The notes beneath the pieces were generated by a model. It saw only the letters and a program-made list of their open reading frames with translations, had not been told where the DNA came from and ran no database searches. Shown here piece by piece: positions 42,274 to 50,436 of a DNA stretch of 64,000 nt (its first letter is position 1; each line of letters begins with the position of its first letter). The stretch is from Sodalinema lacuna_A (GTDB taxonomy: Bacteria; Cyanobacteriota; Cyanobacteriia; Cyanobacteriales; Geitlerinemataceae), in the NCBI GenBank assembly GCA_900149785.2, contig FSSI02000013.1, forward strand, positions 1 to 64,000. Reading direction: 5' to 3'. The translations under genes and the position numbers were made by a program.

Positions 42274-42711
42274 ATGACGTTGAAACTCATGCCAATTTTG
42301 GAAAGTGGAGATCGCCTCACTCGGACGGAGTTCGAGCGACGCTATCAGTTGTTGCCAGAGGTGAAGAAGGCGGAATTAGTCGAAGGAGTGGTTTATATGG
42401 CATCGCCAGTCAGANNNNNNNNNNNNNNNNNNNNNNNNNNNNNNNNNNNNNNNNNNNNNGGAGTTCGGGAGTATCTGGTGTGGGTGGTTCTGGAGGAGGA
42501 GTTTCGCTGGTATGTGCTGGAGGAGGGGGACTATCGCCAGCAGGAGCCGGATGGGGCGGGTTGTCTGAGGAGTCCGTTTTTTCCGGGGTTGGTGCTGGAC
42601 GTGAAGGCGCTGTTGGCAGGGGCGATGGGGCAGGTGTTGATGAGGTTACAGGAGGGGATGGGTTCGCCCGAACATGAGCGGTTTGTAGAGGTGTTGGGGT
42701 CGGGTCAGTAG
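42274..42711 (+). CDS. Uma2 family gene, subgroup A, interrupted by an assembly gap
   Basis: The N-terminal part (MTLKLMPILESGDRLTRTEF...) and the C-terminal part (GVREYLVWVVLEEEFRWYV...) are clear, with 45 N between them. In the colinear paralogue at 45640-46332 the missing piece is 282 bp, so either the gap length is wrong or the copy has a deletion. An AAGGAGG followed by a GTG lies 18 bp upstream of this ATG, as in the paralogue. State of the gene cannot be judged. Confidence 0.7.
   Translation: MTLKLMPILESGDRLTRTEFERRYQLLPEVKKAELVEGVVYMASPVRXXXXXXXXXXXXXXXGVREYLVWVVLEEEFRWYVLEEGDYRQQEPDGAGCLRSPFFPGLVLDVKALLAGAMGQVLMRLQEGMGSPEHERFVEVLGSGQ
42415..42459. other. Assembly gap (45 N)
   Basis: Run of N within a repeated gene. 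Repeats above read length nearby are the likely reason. Copy number and order in 40-46 kb should be treated with care. Confidence 0.99.
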
Positions 42712-42746
42712 TGGTGCTTAGGAGGGTCATTAGGATAAGTCACTCC

Positions 42747-42761
42747 AGACACTCGGTGTCT
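42747..42761. repeat. 15-nt spacer palindrome in the leader of copy D
   Basis: AGACACTCGGTGTCT with the outer GTCACT/AGTGAC pair and the full conserved leader up to the ATG at 42815. Confidence 0.9.
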
Positions 42762-42814
42762 TAACCTGAGACAGTGACCTGATAGAGTGGGGGAAGTCTG
42801 TTGCGATCGCCGTC

Positions 42815-43150
42815 ATGAAAAATGAAAACAGTACGGGCGAAAAATTTTTCGCCCCTACCGCATCTTCCTGTTGGAACCAAACTTGGTGGCGGAGTTAATT
42901 CCGGGCCTACCCCCAGACTGCCGCTTTGACTATTTTGCCCCAGTCCTCAAGGAACGGGAACGCCGATTGGATGGTCTGTTCCCCATCCTGGCATCCTGGT
43001 GTTATGGCTGAGCCATGACACCGACGTGGGGCGGCTCTGCCGCCTGATCTGAGGGAGTATAATGGTATGTAGGGGCGAACCCTGGTCACTGACCGATAGT
43101 CGAAGTGGTGGTGGTCGCCCTCCCTAATTTCAGTGGGGAAGCTATCCTGG
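42815..43150 (+). pseudogene. DUF2887 gene remnant, broken by palindromes
   Basis: It starts like its paralogues but contains the full palindrome at 42831-42858, which shifts the frame. LVAELIPGLPPDCRFDYFAP-type sequence is readable to about 42980. There the double-hairpin repeat (42995-43046) and then a half GTAGGGGCGAA (43069-43080) replace the middle of the gene. A short PNFSGEAILEI piece remains near 43120-43150. Confidence 0.8.
42995..43046. repeat. Double-hairpin repeat, copy 2, inside the DUF2887 remnant
   Basis: Same pair of hairpins as 38436-38487 with a few changes (CTGAGCC for CTCTGCC in the first loop), including the preceding CATCCTGG units. Confidence 0.8.
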
Positions 43151-43205
43151 AAATATTGTATATGAACCCAGTTGGCGCGGTTGATAGAGTTTAAGGAAAA
43201 AAATC

Positions 43206-43415
43206 ATGAATTCGGTGATTGTTTTTGAGGTATTTCAGGAAGAAGATGGTGGGTTTGTCGCTGAATGCTTAACTGAGAATGTTTTTACTCAGGGGGATAG
43301 CTGGGAAGCGTTATGTGCGAATGTTAATGGGGCAGTTAAAGGATATTATTTTGATACATTAAGCTTTCCTCAAGTTAAGCTTCATTTGAGCAATACGTTC
43401 AACAAGAAACTCTAA
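43206..43415 (+). CDS. HicB-like small protein
   Basis: 69 residues: VIVFEVFQEEDGGFVAECLTENVFTQGDSWEALCANVNGAVKGYYFD. The GGFVAEC...GD(S/T)WEEL...A pattern is that of the HicB N-terminal fold. The family is often mislabelled in databases. No HicA is adjacent; the next genes are UPF0175 and DUF3368, 2 bp and then overlapping downstream. It may be part of the same TA operon. Confidence 0.7.
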   Translation: MNSVIVFEVFQEEDGGFVAECLTENVFTQGDSWEALCANVNGAVKGYYFDTLSFPQVKLHLSNTFNKKL

Positions 43416-43417
43416 TC

Positions 43418-43651
43418 ATGAATCAGCGTACTTTACAGCTCAATTTGCCTAATACCATTGAACAAAGCGATGAAGAATTGCGGTTGTTGATAGCAGCAAA
43501 ATTGTATGAAAATGGAACGTTGACGTCAGGACAAGCCGCAGACTTGGCAGGGTTAAGCAAAAGAAACTTTATTGAACGTATTGGTGATTATGACGTGTCG
43601 CTGTTCAGTACGTCGGTTGAGGATTTAGAGTCGGATATTACTAATGCCTAA
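43418..43651 (+). CDS. UPF0175 family antitoxin
   Basis: 77 residues: EELRLLIAAKLYENGTLTSGQAADLAGLSKRNFIERIGDYDVS, the ribbon-helix/HTH-like pattern of UPF0175. It overlaps the DUF3368 gene by 8 bp; UPF0175-DUF3368 is a recurrent TA-like pair. Confidence 0.88.
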   Translation: MNQRTLQLNLPNTIEQSDEELRLLIAAKLYENGTLTSGQAADLAGLSKRNFIERIGDYDVSLFSTSVEDLESDITNA

Positions 43652-44102
43652 TGTTGTTATTTCCGATGCGAGTTGCTTGATTGTCCTCAGCAACATTGGA
43701 GAATTAGATCTGTTGTCTCTGCTTTATGGTCAGGTTTACATTACGCCTGAGATAGAATGGGAATTTGGAGAAGATTTGCCCAGTTGGATAATTGTTGAGA
43801 CAGTTCAAGATAAAGCTTGTCAAAAACGTCTTGAAATAACATTAGATGTTGGAGAAGCATCGGCAATTGCTTTAGCGATAGAGAAGAAGGATTCGTTGGT
43901 TATTTTAGATGATTTAAAAGCCAGAAAAGTTGCGAAGAAATTTAAGCTAATATTGACAGGAACTCTAGGGGTGGTTGGCAAAGCAAAAGAGCGGGGATAT
44001 TGCGAGAAAATTAAACCGATTATCCAGAAAATTGGACAAAGCAATTTTCGGATTTCTCCGCAGGTCATGAGTGACTTGTTGTCAAGGCATGGGGAAGAGT
44101 GA
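43644..44102 (+). CDS. DUF3368 PIN-like toxin
   Basis: 152 residues. PIN acidic residues: VVISDASCLIVLSNIGELDLL at the N terminus, DVGEASAIALAIEK in the middle and LVILDDLKARKVAKKF. Then GTLGVVGKAKERGYCEKIKPII. Coupled to UPF0175. The broken homologue at 7735 lacks the first half of this domain. Confidence 0.88.
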   Translation: MPNVVISDASCLIVLSNIGELDLLSLLYGQVYITPEIEWEFGEDLPSWIIVETVQDKACQKRLEITLDVGEASAIALAIEKKDSLVILDDLKARKVAKKFKLILTGTLGVVGKAKERGYCEKIKPIIQKIGQSNFRISPQVMSDLLSRHGEE

Positions 44103-44108
44103 GGGCAA

Positions 44109-44705
44109 TTGCCTCATGTTAAAAAAGCAGAGCGAGTTGAAGGAATTGTTGACGTGACATCTCCATTAAGGTATCGCCAGCACGGTCAACCCCACAGCGA
44201 TGTTATGACTAGGTTGGGAGTGTACCGGGCGGCCACGCCTGGAGTCTATTGCGCTGACAAGACAACGGTTCGTCTGGACTTGGACAATGAACCTCAACCC
44301 GATGCGCTGTTGCGTCTCGATGAGTCGTTGGGGGGACAGTCTCGGATTAGTGAGGATGATTATCTCGAAGGTGCGCCGGAGTTGATTGTGGAAATTGCGG
44401 CGAGTACGGCATCTTATGACCTCCATGATAAGTTGGAGGTCTATCGCCGTCATGGGGTTCGGGACTATTTGGTTTGGGTGGTGCTGGAACGGGAGTTTCG
44501 CTGGTATGTGCTGAAGGATGGGGATTATCGGCAGCAGGAGCCAGACGGTGCAGGTTGTCTGAGTAGTGCGATGTTTCCCGGCTTGCGATTGGATGTTGAG
44601 GCGCTGTTAGAGGGTCAGATGCAGCAAGTCTTGACCACGTTACAGGGAGGGATTACGTCGCCAGAACATCAGGCTTTTCTCAAGAACCTCCAGCGATCGC
44701 AATGA
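44109..44705 (+). pseudogene. Uma2 gene, subgroup A, 5'-truncated
   Basis: It begins within the family at PHVKKAERVEGIVDVTSPLRYRQHG; the paralogues have about 28 more residues before this. The only possible start is a TTG without a ribosome site, 6 bp after the previous stop. The rest (EPQPDALLRLDES, ELIVEIAAST, YLVWVVLE) is intact and more diverged than the other copies. Probably not expressed, but translation by coupling cannot be excluded. Confidence 0.65.
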
Positions 44706-44707
44706 TT

Positions 44708-45541
44708 GGGTAGGCGGATTGAGTGAGTCTTGTGTTAGGCTGTCTCTAATGTGGCGTTTTAGGATAACAACCCATGCCCACGTCCTTGAACAAGATTCTG
44801 AATGAGATTGAATATCCTGATTGTGATGGATTACCCATGGCAGAAAGTGACGCGGCGCGGGATTATTTAATTTATGGAACCGAGAGCCTGAAACTGCATT
44901 TTCAGCATCGCTCAGATGTCTATGTTTCGGGCAACTTATTTGTTTACTATGAACGGGGTAATCCGAAAGCTGTTGTGGCTCCCGATGTGTTTGTGGTGTT
45001 TGGGGTTGAGGATAAACAACGGTTATCGTACAAAGTCTGGGAAGAGAATGATACACTGCCCAGTTTCATTTTGGAAATCACCTCAAAAAGTACCCGCAGT
45101 GAAGACCAAGGCACTAAAAAAGGCCTGTATGCCTATTTGGGCGTTCAGGAGTATTTTCAGTATGACCCCACATCAGATTATTTAAGTCCCTCACTTCAAG
45201 GATTGCGTTTGCTGGATGGTAATTATTTTCCGATTCCTCCCCGAGAGAATGAACCCAGCTTAATCCTGTTTTCGGAGGTGTTGGGGTTAGAGTTACGACG
45301 CTTGCAGGACGGCAGTTTTCGCTTTTATAATCCTGAGACGGGAGAACGGCTCGGGAGTTTGAGGGAAATCGAGACATCCAGACAAGTGGAACGGGAAAAA
45401 TCAGAGAAAATGGCAGAGCGATTACGGCAATTGGGCGTGAACCCTGATGATTTGTAGTTTGAGTGATGATGAAGGTTATTTTTCGGGTTGATTCATCTGC
45501 ACAAATTGGCAGCGGACATTTGATGCGCTGTCGAACTTTGG
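44708..45541 (+). repeat. About 834-bp duplicated block, copy 1 (Uma2 subgroup B plus pseG start)
   Basis: Nearly identical to about 51927-52760. It includes the upstream GGCGGATTGAGTGAGT, the whole Uma2 gene and the first codons of pseG. The right break is at GGCGGAGG, a sequence common to pseG and the DUF2887 3' end. Confidence 0.92.
44774..45457 (+). CDS. Uma2 family putative endonuclease, subgroup B (copy 1)
   Basis: 227 residues: MPTSLNKILNEIEYPDCDGLP, AVVAPDVFVVFGVEDKQRLSYKVWEE, LPSFILEITSKSTRSEDQGTKKGLYAYLGVQEYFQYDP, and a C-terminal coiled part (SREKSEKMAERLRQ). The PD in APDVFV and the E-x-T in LEITSK form the nuclease-like core. It differs by only a handful of residues from the copy at 51991, which sits inside the pseudaminate operon. 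Confidence 0.9.
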   Translation: MPTSLNKILNEIEYPDCDGLPMAESDAARDYLIYGTESLKLHFQHRSDVYVSGNLFVYYERGNPKAVVAPDVFVVFGVEDKQRLSYKVWEENDTLPSFILEITSKSTRSEDQGTKKGLYAYLGVQEYFQYDPTSDYLSPSLQGLRLLDGNYFPIPPRENEPSLILFSEVLGLELRRLQDGSFRFYNPETGERLGSLREIETSRQVEREKSEKMAERLRQLGVNPDDL

Positions 45542-45609
45542 CGGAGGCGTTGTTGGAGTTTAGGGGGATGGAGGATTTTCAGGCTTGGTTGCAGCAGTCG
45601 TCTGTCTAG
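45466..45609 (+). CDS. In-frame chimera of pseG 5' end and DUF2887 3' end
   Basis: The frame starts like PseG (MMKVIFRVDSSAQIGSGHLM then RCRTLAE) and switches at LAE to the DUF2887/DUF4351 C terminus (LLEFRGMEDFQAWLQQSSV) without losing frame. 47 codons. The join lies in GGCGGAGG, shared by both parents. It is a recombination product; there is no reason to think the peptide has a function. Confidence 0.85.
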   Translation: MMKVIFRVDSSAQIGSGHLMRCRTLAEALLEFRGMEDFQAWLQQSSV

Positions 45610-45639
45610 AGTCGTTCGAGAATGCAAGGAGGTTCGGTT

Positions 45640-46332
45640 GTGAGTCGAGAAACATCAATGACGTTGAAACTCATGCCAATTTTGGAAAACGGCGATCGCC
45701 TCACTCGGACGGAGTTCGAGCAACGCTATCAGGTGTTGCCAGAGGTGAAGAAGGCGGAATTAGTCGAAGGAGTGGTTTATATGGCATCGCCAGTCAGAGC
45801 GAGACAACATGGCCGACCTCACGGCTTCATTATGGGCTGGTTAATGGTGTATGCAGCGGCTACCCCGAATAGTATGGTGTTGGACAATACAACGGTTCGC
45901 TTGGACTTGGACAATGAACCTCAACCCGATGCGCTCTTGCGCCTTGATGAGGGGGTGGGGGGACGCTCTCGGATTAGCGAGGACGATTATATTGAAGGTG
46001 CGCCGGAGTTGATTGTCGAGATTGCCGCGAGTACGGCATCCTACGACCTCCACGACAAGTTCCGGGCCTATCGTCGCAATGGAGTTCGGGAGTATCTGGT
46101 GTGGGTGGTTCTGGAGGAGGAGTTTCGTTGGTATGTGCTGGAGGAGGGGGACTATCGCCGGCTGGAACCGGATGGGGCGGGTTGTCTGAGGAGTCCGTTT
46201 TTTCCGGGGTTGGTGCTGGATGTGAAGGCGCTGTTGGCGGGGGAGATGGGGCCGGTGTTGATGAGGTTACAGGAGGGGATGGGTTCGCCCGAACAGGAGC
46301 GGTTTGTCGAGGCGTTGGGGTCAGGTCAGTGA
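45640..46332 (+). CDS. Uma2 family putative endonuclease, subgroup A
   Basis: A GTG at 45640 lies 7 nt after a perfect AAGGAGG. The ATG at 45658 (MTLKLMPILENGDRLTRTEF) is the start used by the paralogue at 37618, so either is possible. Core motifs: EPQPDALLRLDEGVGG, ELIVEIAAST, YRRNGVREYLVWVVLE. Differences from its paralogues cluster in one segment (RARQHGRPHGFIMGWLMVYAAATPNS), suggesting gene conversion around it. Confidence 0.87.
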   Translation: MSRETSMTLKLMPILENGDRLTRTEFEQRYQVLPEVKKAELVEGVVYMASPVRARQHGRPHGFIMGWLMVYAAATPNSMVLDNTTVRLDLDNEPQPDALLRLDEGVGGRSRISEDDYIEGAPELIVEIAASTASYDLHDKFRAYRRNGVREYLVWVVLEEEFRWYVLEEGDYRRLEPDGAGCLRSPFFPGLVLDVKALLAGEMGPVLMRLQEGMGSPEQERFVEALGSGQ

Positions 46333-46426
46333 GGGGGGTTGGCGGAGTTTCTCGTTATCGCTTCGCGGCTACTGGTAAAATAGGAGAGTGAGTTCATCCT
46401 CTCATTGAATAGCCGAATCATTCCCT

Positions 46427-46708
46427 ATGTTAAACATTCGTCTAACGACCCACATCGGAGACGATGGAATCTTGCAAGTACAGATGCCCTCGGACGTCAG
46501 GAACACTGAACTCGACGTTTTGGTGGTATTCCAAGCGACGACCTCTCCAGGACAAGATCAGGTCGCCAAGGACCACGAGTGGCCCTCGGGTTTCTTTGAA
46601 AAAACTTGGGGAAGTTGTGCGGATGATCCCATCATCATTGATGAAGAAGGAGTTTCTACAGAATTAGATGATCCGCCAGAAGACTTGTTCGCCAATCAAT
46701 CCATTTAA
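46427..46708 (+). CDS. Antitoxin of the following VapC
   Basis: 93 residues: a beta-rich start (LNIRLTTHIGDDGILQVQMPSDVRNTELDVLVVFQ) and an acidic tail (DEEGVSTELDDPPEDLF). This layout is common for cyanobacterial antitoxins of PIN toxins. Its TAA abuts the GTG of vapC directly. Confidence 0.8.
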   Translation: MLNIRLTTHIGDDGILQVQMPSDVRNTELDVLVVFQATTSPGQDQVAKDHEWPSGFFEKTWGSCADDPIIIDEEGVSTELDDPPEDLFANQSI

Positions 46709-47110
46709 GTGCTGTATTTACTCGATACCAATGTTGTCGCCATGTACTTGAATCGGCGATCGCCAATCCTACGGACTAAATTGGAAGCGATCTCCCCAAG
46801 AGATATTGCTGTTTGTTCCGTGGTAAAGTTTGAGTTAGTTTATGGCGCAATGCGGAGTGGAAATCCACCGCGAAATCTGGCCAATCAACAAGAATTTTTA
46901 GATTATTTTGTTTCTTTACCGTTCGATGATAGGGCGGCAAGAAAGGCAGGAGAGATTAGAAATAACTTGGCGAGTTTGGGAACGCCAATCGGCCCTTATG
47001 ATTTGCTGATTGCCGCGATCGCGATCGTCAATGATTTAATATTGGTCACTCACAATACAAGGGAGTTTGAACGGGTAGCGGAGTTGAAATTGGAAGATTG
47101 GGAAGTGTAG
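46709..47110 (+). CDS. vapC: VapC-type PIN-domain toxin
   Basis: 133 residues, GTG start immediately after the antitoxin stop. PIN motifs are LLDTNVVAMYLNRRS (D), VVKFELVYGAMRS (E), GPYDLLIAAIAIVNDLILVTHNTREF (D...N). Full length, apparently active RNase. Its last 22 codons are duplicated at 40448. Confidence 0.93.
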   Translation: MLYLLDTNVVAMYLNRRSPILRTKLEAISPRDIAVCSVVKFELVYGAMRSGNPPRNLANQQEFLDYFVSLPFDDRAARKAGEIRNNLASLGTPIGPYDLLIAAIAIVNDLILVTHNTREFERVAELKLEDWEV

Positions 47111-47141
47111 GATCTGAGCGCGACCGTCCCTCAGTCACTCC

Positions 47142-47156
47142 AGATACTCGGTGTCT
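47142..47156. repeat. 15-nt spacer palindrome in the leader of copy E
   Basis: AGATACTCGGTGTCT (one arm change), with the outer GTCACT/AGTGAC pair and the full leader before the intact DUF2887 gene. Confidence 0.9.
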
Positions 47157-47209
47157 TAACTTGAGACAGTGACCTGATAGAGTGGGGGGAGTCTGTTGCG
47201 ATCGCCGTC

Positions 47210-48064
47210 ATGAAAACGGATAAACTGTTTTACCGAATTTTCCTGTTAGAACCGAACTTGGTGGCGGAGTTAATTCCGGGACTACCCCCAGACTGCCGCT
47301 TTGACTATTTTGCCCCAGTCCTGAAGGAACGGGAACGCCGCTTGGATGGTCTGTTCGTACCGTTGGGGGATGACCCAAGTTTGCCTTTGGTGTTTCTGGA
47401 GGCCCAGATGCAAGGAGACCCTGGGTTTTATCGCCGTTTTTTTGCCCAGGTGTTTCTCTATCTGGAACAGTATCAGGTGACGCGACCTTGGCGGGGTTTG
47501 CTATTGTTCCCTCGCCGCACCTTGAATTTTGGGGAAGAAGACCCTTATCAAGGAGTTTTGGCGACGCAGGTGGAACGGTTTTATCTGGAGGATTTGATTC
47601 CGTTAGAGGAGTTGACGCCAAATTTGGCTCTGTTGCGATTATTGGTGCTGTCGGAGGAGGAGGCTCCCCAGAAGGCTCGTCAGCTATTGGCGCAAGAGGC
47701 GACGGAGCGGGAGTTTGAGCGGCGGCTGGATTTGGTCGAGAGTATAATGGTCGGTAAATTCCCTAATTTGAGTTTGGAGGCGATACGAGAGATGTTGGAT
47801 ATTACTCAGGTGCGTGTTCAGGATACGCAGTTTTATAAGGATGTGTTCCAGAAGGGACAGGAGCAAGGTTTGGAACGGGGTTTGGAACGGGGAGAGTCTG
47901 AACTGTTGCTGCGTCTGTTGACTCGGCGCTGTGGGGAGCTGTCTGAGGAGCAGCGGCAACGGGTTCGGGACTTGTCGGCCCCTCAGCGACAGGCTCTGGC
48001 GGAGGCGTTGTTGGAGTTTAAGGGGATGGAGGATTTTCAGGCTTGGTTGGCGGGTCTGGCTTGA
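47210..48064 (+). CDS. DUF2887/DUF4351 Rpn-like nuclease/transposase-related protein (intact)
   Basis: 284 residues, the only copy with the family's usual start MKTDKLFYRIFLLEPNLVAELIPGLP. DUF2887 nuclease core: DYFAPVLKERERRLDGLF (D), LPLVFLEAQMQGDPGFYRRFFAQVFLYLEQYQ (E-x-Q), then PWRGLLLFPRR and VERFYLEDLIPLEEL. A repetitive linker (EQGLERGLERGESE) follows, then DUF4351 (LLLRLLTRRCGELSEEQRQRVRDL). Related Rpn proteins promote RecA-independent recombination in E. coli, which would fit the scrambled surroundings, but that is inference. It is the source-like copy for the fragments at 39.7, 40.7, 41.3 and 42.8 kb. Confidence 0.9.
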   Translation: MKTDKLFYRIFLLEPNLVAELIPGLPPDCRFDYFAPVLKERERRLDGLFVPLGDDPSLPLVFLEAQMQGDPGFYRRFFAQVFLYLEQYQVTRPWRGLLLFPRRTLNFGEEDPYQGVLATQVERFYLEDLIPLEELTPNLALLRLLVLSEEEAPQKARQLLAQEATEREFERRLDLVESIMVGKFPNLSLEAIREMLDITQVRVQDTQFYKDVFQKGQEQGLERGLERGESELLLRLLTRRCGELSEEQRQRVRDLSAPQRQALAEALLEFKGMEDFQAWLAGLA

Positions 48065-48096
48065 GTTGGTGTTGTGTTGGCTAGCGGCTGAGGGCC

Positions 48097-48111
48097 AGAC
48101 ACTCGGTATCT
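48097..48111. repeat. 15-nt spacer palindrome, last copy (variant)
   Basis: AGACACTCGGTATCT, about 33 nt after the DUF2887 stop. It marks the right edge of the repeat region; the glycan locus begins 170 bp further on. No gene is seen between 48065 and 48280. Confidence 0.8.
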
Positions 48112-48280
48112 TGGCAACACCGCGTGTCGATTGGGGGAATGGCGTGGGAAACTTTTGTGGGGGGATGGCGTCGGGAAAACTGATGCTGATAGAGTGGTGG
48201 GATGGGGCTTGTTCGGCTTGGACCTCTGGCTCTGTTGCTATATTGTTTTATGTTGGCTCCCTTGCTGGGTCGGAGTTTGG

Positions 48281-49270
48281 ATGATGTTTGATGGTAAAGC
48301 GATTTTAATTACAGGTGGGACTGGGTCTTTTGGGAAGCATTGTGTCAAAACCTTGCTCGAACGCTATTCTCCCAGTAAGGTGATTGTCTATTCTCGGGAT
48401 GAGTTGAAACAGTTTGAGATGGCGCAGGTGTTTGATGCACCGGCGATGCGCTACTTTTTGGGGGATGTGCGAGATGTGGAACGGCTTAAGTTGGCAATGC
48501 GAGATGTGGATTATGTGATTCATGCGGCGGCGCTGAAGCAAATTCCGGCGGCGGAGTATAATCCTATGGAATGTATTAAGACGAATATTTACGGAGCCAA
48601 TAATGTTATTGATGCTGCTCTGTCTCAGGGAGTGGAAAAGGTGGTGGCTCTGTCCACGGATAAGGCCGTGAATCCGGTGAATCTTTATGGGGCGACTAAG
48701 TTGGCGTCCGATAAGTTGTTTGTGGCGGCGAATAATATTACCGGGACGTTAAAGACTCGTTTTTCCGTGGTTCGCTATGGCAATGTTTTGGGGTCGCGAG
48801 GGTCTGTGGTTCCCTTTTTTAAACGCTTGATTGGGGAGGGGGCGACGGAGTTACCGATTACAGATCCCCGGATGACTCGCTTTTGGATTACGCTCCAGGA
48901 GGGGATTGATTTGGTGCTGAAAAGCTTTGAACGAATGCAGGGGGGGGAAACCTTTGTCCCTAAAATTCCTTCGATGAAAATGACGGAGATGGCCACGGCT
49001 CTGGCGCCTCAGTTGCCTCATAAGATTGTGGGGATTCGACCGGGGGAAAAATTGCATGAGGTGATGTGTCCTGGGGAGTCGTCTCATTTGACTCTTGAGT
49101 TCCCAGACCATTATGTGATTATGCCGACGATTGAGTATTCTTATAAGACCGATTATCGGCACAATGGGTTGGGGGAAAGGGGCAGTCCGGTGGCTGATGG
49201 GTTTGTGTATAGTTCGGATAATAATACCGATTGGTTGACGGCTGAGGCGTTGTTGGAACGGTTGGGCTAA
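48281..49270 (+). CDS. pseB: UDP-N-acetylglucosamine 4,6-dehydratase (inverting)
   Basis: 329 residues from ATGATG at 48281. Short-chain dehydrogenase/reductase: GGTGSFG nucleotide loop at 12-18, LSTDKAVNPVNLYGATK with D127, K128, Y136 and K140, the PseB/FlaA1 catalytic set. It performs C4 oxidation, C6 dehydration and C5 inversion of UDP-GlcNAc, the first step to pseudaminic acid. The longer frame from 48131 adds a Trp/Cys-rich piece without similarity. The stop codon touches the start of pseC. Confidence 0.95.
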   Translation: MMFDGKAILITGGTGSFGKHCVKTLLERYSPSKVIVYSRDELKQFEMAQVFDAPAMRYFLGDVRDVERLKLAMRDVDYVIHAAALKQIPAAEYNPMECIKTNIYGANNVIDAALSQGVEKVVALSTDKAVNPVNLYGATKLASDKLFVAANNITGTLKTRFSVVRYGNVLGSRGSVVPFFKRLIGEGATELPITDPRMTRFWITLQEGIDLVLKSFERMQGGETFVPKIPSMKMTEMATALAPQLPHKIVGIRPGEKLHEVMCPGESSHLTLEFPDHYVIMPTIEYSYKTDYRHNGLGERGSPVADGFVYSSDNNTDWLTAEALLERLG

Positions 49271-50436
49271 TGGCAGAGTATATTCCTTATGGTCGTCAGG
49301 ATATTTCCGCTGAGGATGTTGAGGCGGTGGTGCAGGTGTTGCGCTCGGACTGGATTACTCAGGGACCCGCGATTGCTCGCTTTGAGGAGGCGGTGGCTGA
49401 GTATTGTGGGGTGCGCTATGCGGTGGCGGTGACCAGTGCGACGGCGGCGTTGCATTTGTCCTGTTTGGCGGCGGGGTTGGGACCGGGGGATAGGCTCTGG
49501 ACTTCGCCGAATACCTTTGTGGCTTCGGCGAATTGTGGCTTGTATTGTGGGGCTGATGTGGATTTTGTGGATATTGACCCCCACAGCTATAACCTGAGTG
49601 TGGCGGCGCTGGAGGAGAAGTTGCTGGAGGCTCAGGGGCGGGGACGGTTGCCGAAGCTCCTGGTTCCGGTGCATTTGGCGGGACAGTCTTGTGAGATGGA
49701 GCAGATTGGGGTCCTGGCCCGTCGCTATGGGGTGACGGTGCTGGAGGATGCGTCTCATGGGATTGGCGCTCGTTATCAGGGAAAGCCGGTGGGATGCTGT
49801 CGGTTTTCGGATATGGCGGTGTTTAGCTTCCATCCGGTGAAGATTATTACCACTGGGGAAGGGGGGATGGTGGTGACGAATCGGCAGGATTTGTATGAAC
49901 GGCTGATTCGGTTGCGGACTCATGGGATTACTCGGCGTGAGGATTGGCTGACGGAGGCGAGTCATGGCCCTTGGTACTATCAGCAGTTGGAGTTGGGGTT
50001 TAATTATCGGATGACGGATATTCAGGCGGCGTTGGGGGCGAGTCAGATGGGGCGGTTGGATGAGTTTGTGGCCCGTCGTCGGGGTTTGGCGCGTCGCTAT
50101 GATGAGTTATTGCAAGGGTTGCCGCTAGGGTTGCCGGTGCAGGGGGCTGAGATGGAGTCGAGTTGGCATTTGTATGTGATTCGCTTGCAGCTAGAGAAGC
50201 TGGAGAAGACTCATCGGCAGGTGTTTGAAGGGTTGCGGAGTGCGGGGATTGGGGTGAATTTGCACTATATCCCGGTTCATACTCAGCCGTTTTATCGGCA
50301 ACGGGGCTTTGCTTGGGGGGATTTCCCGGAGGCGGAGCGGTATTATGGGGAGGCGATTAGTTTGCCGTTGTATTTTGGGTTGACGGAGTCGGCTCAGGAC
50401 AGGGTGGTGGCTGTGCTGCGGGAGGTTTTGGGATGA
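49270..50436 (+). CDS. pseC: UDP-4-amino-4,6-dideoxy-N-acetyl-beta-L-altrosamine transaminase
   Basis: 388 residues, DegT/DnrJ/EryC1/StrS PLP aminotransferase. VTSATAALHLSCLAAG, LEDASHGIGARYQGKPVG (D160) and the PLP lysine K191 in FSFHPVKIITTGEGG are visible. YIPYGRQDISAEDVEAV at the start is typical for PseC. It overlaps pseB by one base, so the two are translationally coupled. Confidence 0.95.
   Translation: MAEYIPYGRQDISAEDVEAVVQVLRSDWITQGPAIARFEEAVAEYCGVRYAVAVTSATAALHLSCLAAGLGPGDRLWTSPNTFVASANCGLYCGADVDFVDIDPHSYNLSVAALEEKLLEAQGRGRLPKLLVPVHLAGQSCEMEQIGVLARRYGVTVLEDASHGIGARYQGKPVGCCRFSDMAVFSFHPVKIITTGEGGMVVTNRQDLYERLIRLRTHGITRREDWLTEASHGPWYYQQLELGFNYRMTDIQAALGASQMGRLDEFVARRRGLARRYDELLQGLPLGLPVQGAEMESSWHLYVIRLQLEKLEKTHRQVFEGLRSAGIGVNLHYIPVHTQPFYRQRGFAWGDFPEAERYYGEAISLPLYFGLTESAQDRVVAVLREVLG

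Noticed and set aside
37583..48111. The 15-nt palindromes as integron attC sites
   Set aside because: Neither GTTRRRY nor RYYYAAC cores are present at the right places (GTTAAGA and TCTTAAC fail the last and first position), and the copies are much more alike than attC arms normally are.
36354..48111. CRISPR array or phage-defence island in the repeat-rich region
   Set aside because: Repeats are separated by whole genes, not by uniform spacers, and no cas, restriction-modification or other recognised defence core gene is present; TA and Uma2 genes alone do not justify the label.
48131..48280. N-terminal extension of PseB with a Trp/Cys-rich hydrophobic segment
   Set aside because: PseB is a soluble enzyme and the usual start is MMFDGKAI at 48281; the upstream frame is simply open.
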